This document shows positions 5,978 to 12,606 of a stretch of DNA of 12,606 nt, in pieces (the stretch's first letter is position 1; each line of letters starts with the position of its first letter). The translations under genes were made by a program, and so were the position numbers. The stretch spans positions 1 to 12,606 of the forward strand of contig JAADFA010000114.1 of NCBI GenBank assembly GCA_013153135.1, in the 5' to 3' direction. The stretch is from Chloroflexota bacterium. Its GTDB lineage: Bacteria; Chloroflexota; Anaerolineae; Anaerolineales; DRMV01. Below the pieces are notes generated by a model. It was not told where the DNA came from. It did not search any database and saw only the letters and a program-made list of their open reading frames with translations.

Positions 5978-7408
5978 ATGCTTTCGACGCCACGCCGTGC
6001 TTTGGTCGTTGGGCTAGCCCGGCAAGGGCGCGCGCTTGCGCGCTTTTTCCGCTCCCGTGGCGCGCGGCTTGTGCTCAACGACCGTCGCCCCATTGCACAG
6101 CTTGGTGAGGCCTATGCCACGCTGCACGGCTCGGATGTGACCTGGGTGACGGGCGGCCATCCTGCTTACTTGGCCGACTGGCCCGAGGTTATCGGCATTT
6201 CCGGCGGCGTACCGTTACACCTTCCCCTGTTGCGCGCCGCTCGTGCCCGGGGGGTGCCCATTACCAGCGATGCTGGGTGGCTCTTCGCGACCGCGCCAGG
6301 GCTCACGGTGGGCATTACCGGCTCCGCGGGCAAGACGACCACCACGACCCTGGTCGGCCGCATGGTAGCAGCGGCCGCGCGCGAGGTGGCTGAGGCGCCC
6401 TTCACGACCCCGCAACCGCGGGCACCATACCGCTTCGCGCGCGCGTGGGTGGGCGGGAACATTGGTAATCCGCTCCTCGACCGGGTCGACGCTATCCAGG
6501 ATGACGACGTGGTGGTGATGGAGGTCTCCAGCTTTCAGCTGGAAGTCGCTCATGCCTCCCCGCGGGTGGCTGTGGTGCTCAACATCACGCCGAATCACTT
6601 GGATCGCCACGGTACGATGGAGGCTTATATTGAAGCCAAGGCGCGCATTCTCGCCTATCAGCGGGCCGGGGACTGGGCCATTCTGGGCTGGGAGGACGCG
6701 AATGCATGGGCCCTGCGTTCCCGGGTGCGGGGGCACGTGGTTGGCTTTGGTTTGACCCCGCCCCCCGCAGGGGTAGCCGGGGTCTATCTGCGGGATGGCT
6801 GGTTTTGGTGGCGCGCGTCCGATGGTGAGGAAAAGCCCCTGTTGGACGAGCAGCTCGTGCAGCTACGCGGACGTCACAACCGCCTCAACGTGGCCGCTGC
6901 GTTGGCCGTCGCGCACGTGCTCGGCTTACATCCGGAACACATGCGCGCAGGCGTGGCGGGCTTTACGGGCGTGCCCCACCGTTTGGAATTGGTGCGTGTG
7001 CACCGCGGCGTAGCCTGGTACAATGATAGCATCGCGACAACGCCCGCGCGCGTTTTGGCTGCCCTCGCGGCCTTCCCCAATGAACCCATTGTGCTCTTGG
7101 CCGGTGGGCGTGACAAAAAATTGCCCTGGGATGCGTTCGCGCGGGAAGTTCGACGTCGTGTACAGCATCTTATTCTCTTTGGCGAGGCCGCGACGCTCAT
7201 TCGCGACGCGGTCGAAGCCGCGACGGGTCCAGGGCCCGAGACCCTCACCCTGGTGCCCGATTTGCGTACCGCGGTCCAACGGGCTGCGCAGCTGGCCCAA
7301 CCCGGAAGCGTGGTTTTGCTTTCGCCCGGATGTGCCAGCTTTGACCAATTTCGCAATTTTGAAGAACGTGGGGAGATGTTTCGCCAATGGGTCCAGGCCC
7401 TCGATTGA
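5978..7408 (+). CDS. murD: UDP-N-acetylmuramoyl-L-alanine--D-glutamate ligase
   Basis: MurD is the cytoplasmic ATP-dependent ligase that adds D-glutamate to UDP-MurNAc-L-Ala during peptidoglycan precursor synthesis. The 476-residue length is normal. The Mur-ligase order is complete. It has an N-terminal Rossmann-like domain (ALVVGLARQGRAL, 8-20), the P-loop GITGSAGKTTTT (112-123), and the MurD-specific GGNIGNPLLD (159-168) and VMEVSSFQLE (180-189). These are followed by NITPNHLDRHGTMEAYIEAK (202-221), LRGRHNRLN (296-304), PHRLE (333-337), NDSIATTP (349-356), LLAGGRDKKLPW (373-384) and the C-terminal SPGCASFDQFRNFEERGEMF (449-468). The P-loop has Ser-Ala where many MurD proteins have Thr-Asn. 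The start is fixed by AGGAGG at 5968-5973. It is the first gene of a tightly packed cluster and overlaps or abuts ftsW. Confidence 0.96.
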   Translation: MLSTPRRALVVGLARQGRALARFFRSRGARLVLNDRRPIAQLGEAYATLHGSDVTWVTGGHPAYLADWPEVIGISGGVPLHLPLLRAARARGVPITSDAGWLFATAPGLTVGITGSAGKTTTTTLVGRMVAAAAREVAEAPFTTPQPRAPYRFARAWVGGNIGNPLLDRVDAIQDDDVVVMEVSSFQLEVAHASPRVAVVLNITPNHLDRHGTMEAYIEAKARILAYQRAGDWAILGWEDANAWALRSRVRGHVVGFGLTPPPAGVAGVYLRDGWFWWRASDGEEKPLLDEQLVQLRGRHNRLNVAAALAVAHVLGLHPEHMRAGVAGFTGVPHRLELVRVHRGVAWYNDSIATTPARVLAALAAFPNEPIVLLAGGRDKKLPWDAFAREVRRRVQHLILFGEAATLIRDAVEAATGPGPETLTLVPDLRTAVQRAAQLAQPGSVVLLSPGCASFDQFRNFEERGEMFRQWVQALD

Positions 7409-8661
7409 CAATGCATAAGGCGCCTCGCCGCGTGCAAACCGCGGAGCCGTGGTGGGTAGGAGTGGACTGGTTCTTTTTGCTCCTCATCCTTGCCCTTTTG
7501 ATTGAGGGGCTGATTGCTGTGTATTCCACCTCTGTAGCCTTTGCCGTTACCCGGACGGATAAGCCAGAAACGTATTTCATCAAACGCCAGCTGTTCTTCA
7601 CGGTGGTAGGGCTCATGGGCATGTTGACGACGTGGCGTATTGGTTATGAGCCCTTCCGACGTCGGCCACGATTCGTGGTCGGTTTGGCCTTGGGCGTTTT
7701 GGTGTCCTTGTTCGTGCTCCTCATCCGCAACCGAATCCTTGGTGGGCCTGGACGGACCCTGTTGGGCGCGTCCTTGCAACCGGCTGAGTTTGCCAAAGTT
7801 GTGCTCATCCTCTACCTCGCGGTTTGGCTCAACACCCGGCGCCGCCAAATTCGCGATTGGCGCTGGGAGCTCGCGTATGTCGGCGCGATCACGGGCGTGT
7901 TTGCGCTTTTGGTCCTGTTGCAGCCGGACCTGAGCGCCGCGCTTACCATCTTCGCGATTGGCTTTATGATGTTGCTCCTCGCAGGCGCCCATCCCAAACA
8001 GTTAGCGTTCACTTTTATTACCGGCGTGGTGGTCATCGCGGTGGGGTTGCCCGCACTCCGCTGGCTCTATCCCGTGGGCGTGCAACGCATTACGGACTTT
8101 TGGTATTCCCTTATCGACCCCATGCGGGTTGGCGGCCATATGCGCGAGGCCATGTGGGCGTTTTTACGAGGTGGGTGGTTTGGTGTAGGCATCGGTGTGG
8201 GAAAGAGCAAGTTCTATTACCTGCCTCTTCCTCACACGGATAGCGTGTTCGCGGTCATTGGTGAGGAGTGGGGTTTGGTCGGTACGGGTGTGGTCATTAT
8301 GACGTACACGCTCTTTTTGTGGCGTGGCCTACGCATTGCCGCGCGCAGCCCCGACCCCATTGGACAGCTCCTCGCGGCAGGCCTGGTTCTGTGGATTACT
8401 TGGGAGGCCGTGCTCAACATGGCCGGGATTGTCGGGCTTTTGCCCCAGGCCGGGAACGTAATGCCATTCTTCAGCTACGGCGGGTCGAACCTCACCGCGG
8501 TCCTGACATCCCTGGGGTTGGTTTTGCGGGTGGCTCAAGAGGCGCAACGGCGGGACGCGCGCTATCGAGGAGAGAGCCATGAGATACTTGATCTGCGCGG
8601 GCGGGACCGGCGGCGGCGTGTATCCCGCGCTCGCGGTGTGGCAGCGTCTGCACGAGGTTGA
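7387..8661 (+). CDS. ftsW: SEDS-family septal peptidoglycan polymerase FtsW
   Basis: FtsW is the SEDS glycosyltransferase that polymerises lipid II at the division site together with a class B PBP. This 424-residue polytopic protein shows SLQPAEFAKVVLILYLA (129-145), LQPDLSAAL (178-186), the loop HTDSVFAVIGEEWGLVG (283-299, with Asp285 at the place of the catalytic Asp) and GLLPQAGNVMPFFSYGGSN (350-368). The family usually has SYGGSS; here the last Ser is Asn. Its location between murD and murG favours FtsW over RodA. The start is ambiguous: ATG 7387 overlaps murD by 22 bases with a distant GGGAG (7371-7375), whereas ATG 7411 lies two bases after the murD stop with no ribosome binding site. 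The basic C-terminal tail (about 385-424) runs 83 bases into murG, an unusually long overlap for this pair. Confidence 0.93.
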   Translation: MGPGPRLTMHKAPRRVQTAEPWWVGVDWFFLLLILALLIEGLIAVYSTSVAFAVTRTDKPETYFIKRQLFFTVVGLMGMLTTWRIGYEPFRRRPRFVVGLALGVLVSLFVLLIRNRILGGPGRTLLGASLQPAEFAKVVLILYLAVWLNTRRRQIRDWRWELAYVGAITGVFALLVLLQPDLSAALTIFAIGFMMLLLAGAHPKQLAFTFITGVVVIAVGLPALRWLYPVGVQRITDFWYSLIDPMRVGGHMREAMWAFLRGGWFGVGIGVGKSKFYYLPLPHTDSVFAVIGEEWGLVGTGVVIMTYTLFLWRGLRIAARSPDPIGQLLAAGLVLWITWEAVLNMAGIVGLLPQAGNVMPFFSYGGSNLTAVLTSLGLVLRVAQEAQRRDARYRGESHEILDLRGRDRRRRVSRARGVAASARG

Positions 8662-9688
8662 CCCCGAGGCCGAGGTCCTCTGGGTTGGCGGCCAAGGGGG
8701 GATGGAGGAAACACTGGTGCGGCGGGCCGGTGTGCCCTTTCAAGCGATCCCCGCGGCCGGGGTGCATGGTGTGGGCTGGCGCCGCTTGCCGGGCAACGTG
8801 GCGCGCCTCGCGCGCGGGTTCTTCGCGGCGCGCCGGGTGCTGCGCGCCTTTCATCCCGACGTGGTGTTTTTCACAGGTGGATATGTGGCTGTACCCGTGG
8901 CCTTGGCCGCACGCGGGCGCCCCATGGTGCTTTTTGTCCCGGATATTGAGCCAGGCCTCGCACTGAAGACCATCACCCCTCTGGCCCGGGCGATCGCGGT
9001 TACGGTTGAACCCGCGCGCGCGTTTTTCCCCGCATCCAAAACGGTTGTGGTTACCGGCTATCCCTTGCGCCGCGAGATTGAGGCTTGGATTGGCCAAAAG
9101 GCTCGGGCTCGAGAGCACCTCGGGCTCCCAAAAGACGCGTTTGTAACCTTGGTTTTTGGCGGGAGTCGAGGCGCGCGTTCTATTAACCGGGCTTTGATGA
9201 AACAGCTCGACGCGTTGCTCCCGCACACAACCATTGTGCACATCAGCGGCCAGCTGGATTGGCCCCACGTCCACGCGTTCCGCGAGACCTTACCTGAGGA
9301 CCAACGCGCGCGTTATCACGCATATCCATACCTGCACGACGACGATATGGGCGCGGCCCTGGCCGCGGCCGATTTGGTGGTCGCTCGTGCAGGGGCTTCG
9401 ACCCTAGGCGAATTCCCCGCGTTTGGCTTGCCCGCGATTTTGGTCCCCTATCCCTACGCGTGGCGTTATCAGCAACGCAACGCGGCTTACCTGGCTGAAC
9501 GCGGCGCGGCCCGCATCCTCCCTGACGCGGATTTGCCGCAACGCCTCGCGTCCGAAGTCCTGGCCTTGATTCAGGACGCGGACCAACGCACGCGCATGGC
9601 TCACGCGATGCAGCGGCTGCATCAGCCCCGAGCCGCGGAACGCATCGCGGAACTTTTACGGCAACAAGCAGGAGGGCGCCATGATTAG
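8579..9688 (+). CDS. murG: UDP-GlcNAc--undecaprenyl-PP-MurNAc-pentapeptide GlcNAc transferase, divergent motifs
   Basis: MurG transfers GlcNAc to lipid I at the inner face of the membrane to make lipid II. The 369-residue protein has the GT28/GT-B layout: an N-terminal glycine loop CAGGTGGGVYPALAV (6-20), TGGYVAVPVALA (99-110), VFGGSRGARSIN (192-203) and the C-terminal donor-site stretch ARAGASTLGEFPAFGLPAIL (269-288) followed by VPYPYAWRYQQRN (289-301) with Glu278 retained. Two canonical acceptor-side motifs differ. GGTGGH reads GGTGGG (Gly13 for His), and HEQN is replaced by FVPD (119-122) before EPGLAL. The start is secure: GAGGAGAG lies just before the ATG and the glycine loop follows directly. 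The start lies inside the ftsW tail, and the end overlaps the next gene by eight bases, so all are probably translated from one mRNA. Its place in the cluster supports MurG over another GT28 enzyme. Confidence 0.92.
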   Translation: MRYLICAGGTGGGVYPALAVWQRLHEVDPEAEVLWVGGQGGMEETLVRRAGVPFQAIPAAGVHGVGWRRLPGNVARLARGFFAARRVLRAFHPDVVFFTGGYVAVPVALAARGRPMVLFVPDIEPGLALKTITPLARAIAVTVEPARAFFPASKTVVVTGYPLRREIEAWIGQKARAREHLGLPKDAFVTLVFGGSRGARSINRALMKQLDALLPHTTIVHISGQLDWPHVHAFRETLPEDQRARYHAYPYLHDDDMGAALAAADLVVARAGASTLGEFPAFGLPAILVPYPYAWRYQQRNAAYLAERGAARILPDADLPQRLASEVLALIQDADQRTRMAHAMQRLHQPRAAERIAELLRQQAGGRHD

Positions 9689-10247
9689 CCTCATTTCCGT
9701 CTTTTGGGCTCTAGTCCTGATCTTCGCGGTCATCGGCCTCATGCGCGGCTGGGCTAAGGAGCTCATGGTCACCTTTAGCGTGTTTGTCGCCATTATGAGC
9801 ATTGAATTGGTTCATACATACTTCTTACCTCAACCACCGACGCAAAAGACCGACTTCCTTTGGCGAGCTGCTGTCGTGTTGGCCCTGGTCTTCTTTGGTT
9901 ACGAGACCCCGGCCGCGCTCAGTCGCGTGCGGGGCGGCGGCTTTACGCGGGAAAAAATCCAAGACGCACTCTTGGGCTTTGTGCTTGGTGCCCTTAATGG
10001 CTATCTTATCGTTGGTACTTTGTGGTATTACCTCGCACAAGCAGGGTATCCGTTCGATTTCATCATTGACCCTCAGCTCATCGCGATCAAAACTCCCGAT
10101 GGTGGTTGTGATACCACGTTTAGCCAAGCGCTCGCTGCCGAGGTGGAGCGGTTCTTGGTCTACATGCCGCCCATCTTCCTCAAACCACCACTCATTTATT
10201 TCGCGGTGGCGTTGTCTTTCATCTTTGTGATCGTGGTTTTTGTCTAA
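9681..10247 (+). CDS. CvpA-like integral membrane protein
   Basis: This 188-residue membrane protein resembles the CvpA (colicin V production) family, whose members have about four membrane segments and no settled biochemical role. Hallmarks are an N-terminal hydrophobic segment (2-20) leading into IGLMRGWAKELMVTFSVF (18-35) and the later EKIQDALLGFVLGALNGYLI (91-110), which match the usual G-x-x-R-G-x-x-x-E-L and D-x-x-LG-x-x-x-G patterns. Further segments lie at about 61-75, 97-119 and 168-188. The loop between 120 and 165, with a single Cys143, is not part of the typical family. GGAGG (9671-9675) precedes the ATG by five bases, and the start overlaps the murG stop, so the two are translationally coupled. 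A link to envelope biogenesis is suggested only by position. Confidence 0.72.
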   Translation: MISLISVFWALVLIFAVIGLMRGWAKELMVTFSVFVAIMSIELVHTYFLPQPPTQKTDFLWRAAVVLALVFFGYETPAALSRVRGGGFTREKIQDALLGFVLGALNGYLIVGTLWYYLAQAGYPFDFIIDPQLIAIKTPDGGCDTTFSQALAAEVERFLVYMPPIFLKPPLIYFAVALSFIFVIVVFV

Positions 10248-10268
10248 ATCACGTTATGCTTGCCCAAG

Positions 10269-10312
10269 CCGTACGCGGTCGCGCGGCGCGCCCGTCGCGC
10301 GACCGCGTGCGG
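10269..10312. repeat. Long GC-rich inverted repeat (17-bp stem) between cvpA-like and lipoprotein genes
   Basis: Arms 10269-10285 and 10296-10312 pair over 17 positions with a single G.T wobble (T10272-G10309). They enclose a ten-base loop that can pair further. The following bases (GCATTGTACG) are not T-rich, so this is not a standard intrinsic terminator. It sits 22 bases after the cvpA-like stop and 64 before the lipoprotein ATG. It may shield an mRNA 3' end, attenuate read-through, or be a dispersed palindromic element. The rest of the 128-base gap shows no clear promoter. Confidence 0.8.
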
Positions 10313-10375
10313 GCATTGTACGTATCCCCCAACGAATGACTGTTCGCCCTGTAGCCGTATTCTTGGAGATGAGGA

Positions 10376-12244
10376 ATGAAAAACGCTCAACGGCACGGGC
10401 GGCAGGGCTTCGTTGGGATTTTGGTACTCCTCATCGGGTTCGATCTTGTCCTGGCCGCGTGTCTACGTGTGATGCCTGCGGATATGGCCTCTTCCAGCCC
10501 TGGGGTAACGACAAGCCCTCAGGGCTCCCCGACGTGGCTCCGCGCCCAAACGCCCCCGACACCCATGGCTGCGGTTGCCAGGGCCACGCCTACGCCATCA
10601 GCCCCAGGTGAGGCCGTCCAGGCCCCCAAGCCCACGACGAACCTCCACGCGCCCTGGAACCAGGGCGGCCCCTGGCCCACCCCACAACAGAGGCTCGAGG
10701 TGCGAACCCAAACCGAGTCGGCGGCGCTCACGGCCATCAACGCGGCGCGTTTGGTGCAGGCCTTGTATCCCGAGGCCGAGGTCCAACTGGGCGCGGGCCC
10801 GGCGGTCATGCCCTGGACGGGCGACGTGCCTGGGCTCACATGGTTCTATGTCGCGACATCGCCCACCCGCGTCGAAGCCGCGTTCCGCGTTCCACGCGCG
10901 AGCCTGGATGCCTGGCATCAGGTTTTGCTCCAGGCCGGTTGGCGCGCGTACCCGAACGTGAATCCTGAGCTCGCGCATATAACGCCGTACACCGTGCTGC
11001 TGGAATGGCACCGCACCGCCGCGGCGGATGAACAGACGCTAAGCATCATCCTGGTGCGCCGTGCGGATGCTCCCGACCATCTTTGGGGCTGGTTGACCTT
11101 GCACACGGCGAGCCTCGGTGTGATGGAGCCGACGCGGCCCGCGTTGCCTTGGGGTTTGCCCACGGCCGGGGTTCAGGTGCAGAAGGTCTATACCCAGGGC
11201 CAAAGTCCCTCGGGACGCATCACGGCCTCGGTGGTTGCGATCCGGCCCTGGGGTGATATGACGGCCATGTGGCAGGCGTGGGATGCCGCCCTAACGCGTG
11301 CGGGCTGGCGCGCGGTCGATGAGGACGCGGGGCGGCCCTGGCGGGTGTGGGTGCAAGGCGAACGCACGCGCGTGTTGGTGCGCCTCCCAGCCGTGGAGGA
11401 TGGCGCGCTTCCCCTGTTGGCGTATGAACTTCGGGCCATTGAGCGGCCCTCACCCGTCCAGCCACCCGATATCTCCGCAGACCTGGCTCGGGACATCGCG
11501 AGCGCGCTCTTGCTGCGGCTGGATATCACCACCCTAGCCTCGCCCACAACGCTCCATTTGGGCACATGGCCGGAGGACGGTGAAGCCCGCTTGTGGCCCC
11601 AGGGCACCGTGCCCTGGGTGCGCGTTGCCCCTGGGGGCCCCCAGGTCGGCATGTACGATACCCAACGCTCGGCAGATGAGGCCGCGCGCGCCTTGGCTTC
11701 CTTGGGCTGGGTGTGGACGGATTTCACCCGTGAGGGCCTCTATCTCGACGTCCTATCCTACATGGCATTACCGCATCCCACGGCCTGGAGTGATCCGGGT
11801 GCCGCGCTGTGGCGAGGCGGCTTATGTTACGAGGGCCAGGAAGCTGGTTGGTGGGCTGCCCTGGATCGGCAAGGTGTGCTCATTCGCTCGGGAAGCCAGC
11901 AGGGATTCGGCTGCCCAGCCCCAGCACCGAACCGGCTGCCCTGGCCTGAGGTCGCGTATACTGACCTCGCGGGCTTGGTACTCGCCAGCCCCGGGACGCC
12001 TCCTGGCTGGGCGACGACCTGGAGCCTGGCCGCGTTTACCCTGCCCCACGCGGCGGACGCGCTCCAGGCCTGGCGCGCCCGCGTCGCGGCTCAGGGCCGC
12101 CAGGCGGGATGGGTGGTCACATCGCCTGAGAACTGGTTGCTCGCGATGCGCCCACAAGAGGACCGCTATCTGTACATCTACACCCTGCCTTTGCCGAACG
12201 AATTTACGTTGGTTGTGCTTGTAGCGGTAGGAAGCATCCGATAA
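10376..12244 (+). CDS. Large secreted lipoprotein with repeated helix-AGW modules
   Basis: This 622-residue protein has no recognised family. A lipoprotein signal peptide is visible: basic n-region (1-10), hydrophobic stretch (11-28, unusually interrupted by Asp23) and lipobox LAAC (26-29), giving lipidation at Cys29. A Pro/Thr/Ala-rich linker (about 35-105) would tether the globular part to the membrane. The rest shows four similar units in which an amphipathic helix ends in a Gly-Trp turn: SLDAWHQVLLQAGWRAY (176-192), MWQAWDAALTRAGWRAV (298-314), ADEAARALASLGWVWTDF (433-450) and ALQAWRARVAAQGRQAGWVV (562-581). Each is followed by strand-like segments. This suggests internal duplication of an alpha/beta module of about 110-130 residues. 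GGAG (10365-10368) lies 7 bases before the ATG. It is probably cotranscribed with the next lipoprotein gene 31 bases downstream. Confidence 0.8.
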   Translation: MKNAQRHGRQGFVGILVLLIGFDLVLAACLRVMPADMASSSPGVTTSPQGSPTWLRAQTPPTPMAAVARATPTPSAPGEAVQAPKPTTNLHAPWNQGGPWPTPQQRLEVRTQTESAALTAINAARLVQALYPEAEVQLGAGPAVMPWTGDVPGLTWFYVATSPTRVEAAFRVPRASLDAWHQVLLQAGWRAYPNVNPELAHITPYTVLLEWHRTAAADEQTLSIILVRRADAPDHLWGWLTLHTASLGVMEPTRPALPWGLPTAGVQVQKVYTQGQSPSGRITASVVAIRPWGDMTAMWQAWDAALTRAGWRAVDEDAGRPWRVWVQGERTRVLVRLPAVEDGALPLLAYELRAIERPSPVQPPDISADLARDIASALLLRLDITTLASPTTLHLGTWPEDGEARLWPQGTVPWVRVAPGGPQVGMYDTQRSADEAARALASLGWVWTDFTREGLYLDVLSYMALPHPTAWSDPGAALWRGGLCYEGQEAGWWAALDRQGVLIRSGSQQGFGCPAPAPNRLPWPEVAYTDLAGLVLASPGTPPGWATTWSLAAFTLPHAADALQAWRARVAAQGRQAGWVVTSPENWLLAMRPQEDRYLYIYTLPLPNEFTLVVLVAVGSIR

Positions 12245-12275
12245 GGCAGGAAGCGGCAAGCAGGGAGAGCGAAAG

Positions 12276-12606
12276 ATGCTGCGCTTACGCTGGCTCGTCC
12301 TTGGTACTGGGTTGTTTATCCTGGCCGCGTGCGGACGCGTGAACGCGTCGCGCACACCCGGCGCAACGGCGACCCCCTTACCGGCAACCGCGCCGCGCAC
12401 AACACAACCCCGCGCGACCACGCGCCCATCGACGCAAACCCCAACCGCACGACCGCGCGCACCCCGAGGCGCACCCACCGCGGCCATGCCCACCCTGGCG
12501 CCGGGCGCGACCCCACCGGAGGACCTGGCCTTGCCCACGCTCCACGGCGCGGTGGATGACGTCACGGCCTTGCGCGACGTGCTCCAAACCTGGTGGCCCG
12601 ACGCGA
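12276..12606 (+). CDS. Lipoprotein, N-terminal part (cut by window end)
   Basis: An open frame of 110 codons runs off the window with no stop. The ATG at 12276 has GGGAG (12263-12267) eight bases upstream and starts a textbook lipoprotein signal: MLRLRW, a hydrophobic core, then LAAC (residues 16-19) and lipidated Cys19. A Thr/Pro/Ala/Arg-rich linker (about 22-85) follows. The first folded residues read DVTALRDVLQTWWPDA, which resemble AARLVQALYPEAEV (123-136) right after the linker of the upstream lipoprotein. It is therefore probably a tandem paralogue, in the same transcript. Function is unknown. Confidence 0.78.
   Translation, partial: MLRLRWLVLGTGLFILAACGRVNASRTPGATATPLPATAPRTTQPRATTRPSTQTPTARPRAPRGAPTAAMPTLAPGATPPEDLALPTLHGAVDDVTALRDVLQTWWPDA

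Noticed and set aside
6874..7992. Long minus-strand open frame (372 codons) opposite murD and ftsW
   Set aside because: It lies fully antisense to two well-supported genes. Its composition is rich in Arg, Gln, His and Pro, it shows no domain-like pattern, and high GC explains its openness.
8492..9274. Minus-strand open frame of 260 codons opposite murG
   Set aside because: It is the shadow of murG in GC-rich DNA and has no recognisable motif.
11822..12565. Minus-strand open frame of 247 codons opposite the two lipoproteins
   Set aside because: It is antisense to a lipoprotein with a clear signal and ribosome binding site. Its first part is low-complexity Gly/Val/Arg sequence mirroring the Thr/Pro linker of the second lipoprotein.
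1..12606. CRISPR array, tRNA/rRNA genes, transposases, integrases or phage genes
   Set aside because: No regularly spaced direct repeats, cloverleaf sequence, or mobile-element motifs were recognised on either strand.

Overview
The window is GC-rich bacterial chromosomal DNA, apparently ordinary vertically inherited genes rather than a mobile island. No transposase, phage gene, tRNA, rRNA or CRISPR array is visible. The most likely source is a member of the Chloroflexota (Anaerolineae-like). This is inferred from three things: the unusual MurG variant (GGTGGG instead of GGTGGH, and no HEQN motif), the lipoproteins with Pro/Thr-rich linkers directly after the lipobox cysteine, and the general gene content. 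The assignment rests on recollection of family patterns, not on a search.

Layout, left to right. (1) The 3' end of leuS (+) finishes at 266 and is followed by a strong intrinsic terminator at 373-409. (2) A minus-strand two-gene operon covers 2219 to 408: a small protein that reads as a catalytically dead FtsK/HerA-type ATPase domain, then an LPG-synthase-TM/flippase-like membrane protein. It is driven by a very clear sigma70-type promoter (2253-2281). (3) A roughly 780-base gap (2220-3002) holds hairpin-forming and tandem-repeat sequence in its left half and AT-rich promoter-like sequence in its right half. (4) An OafA-type membrane acyltransferase fused to an extracellular SGNH esterase domain (+, 3003-5000) converges with a FeeM/LuxI-like GNAT acyltransferase (-, 5085-5855). 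(5) A divergent intergenic region at 5856-5977 carries promoters for the FeeM-like gene and for murD. (6) A tightly coupled plus-strand peptidoglycan/division cluster follows: murD, ftsW, murG and a CvpA-like membrane protein. After a 128-base gap with a long perfect hairpin come two lipoprotein genes that look like tandem paralogues, the second cut by the window end.

Functionally, murD adds D-Glu to the peptidoglycan precursor, murG makes lipid II, and ftsW polymerises it at the septum. The cluster is therefore a piece of the dcw (division and cell wall) locus, but murC, murB and ftsQAZ do not follow murG here. The genes between leuS and murD (flippase-like protein, OafA-SGNH protein, FeeM-like acyltransferase) all suggest lipid or cell-surface modification, but no shared pathway is demonstrated. 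The observations most worth a second look are the degenerate FtsK-like protein, the motif-deviant MurG, the 83-base ftsW/murG overlap, the repeated-module lipoprotein pair and the hairpin-rich intergenic element.
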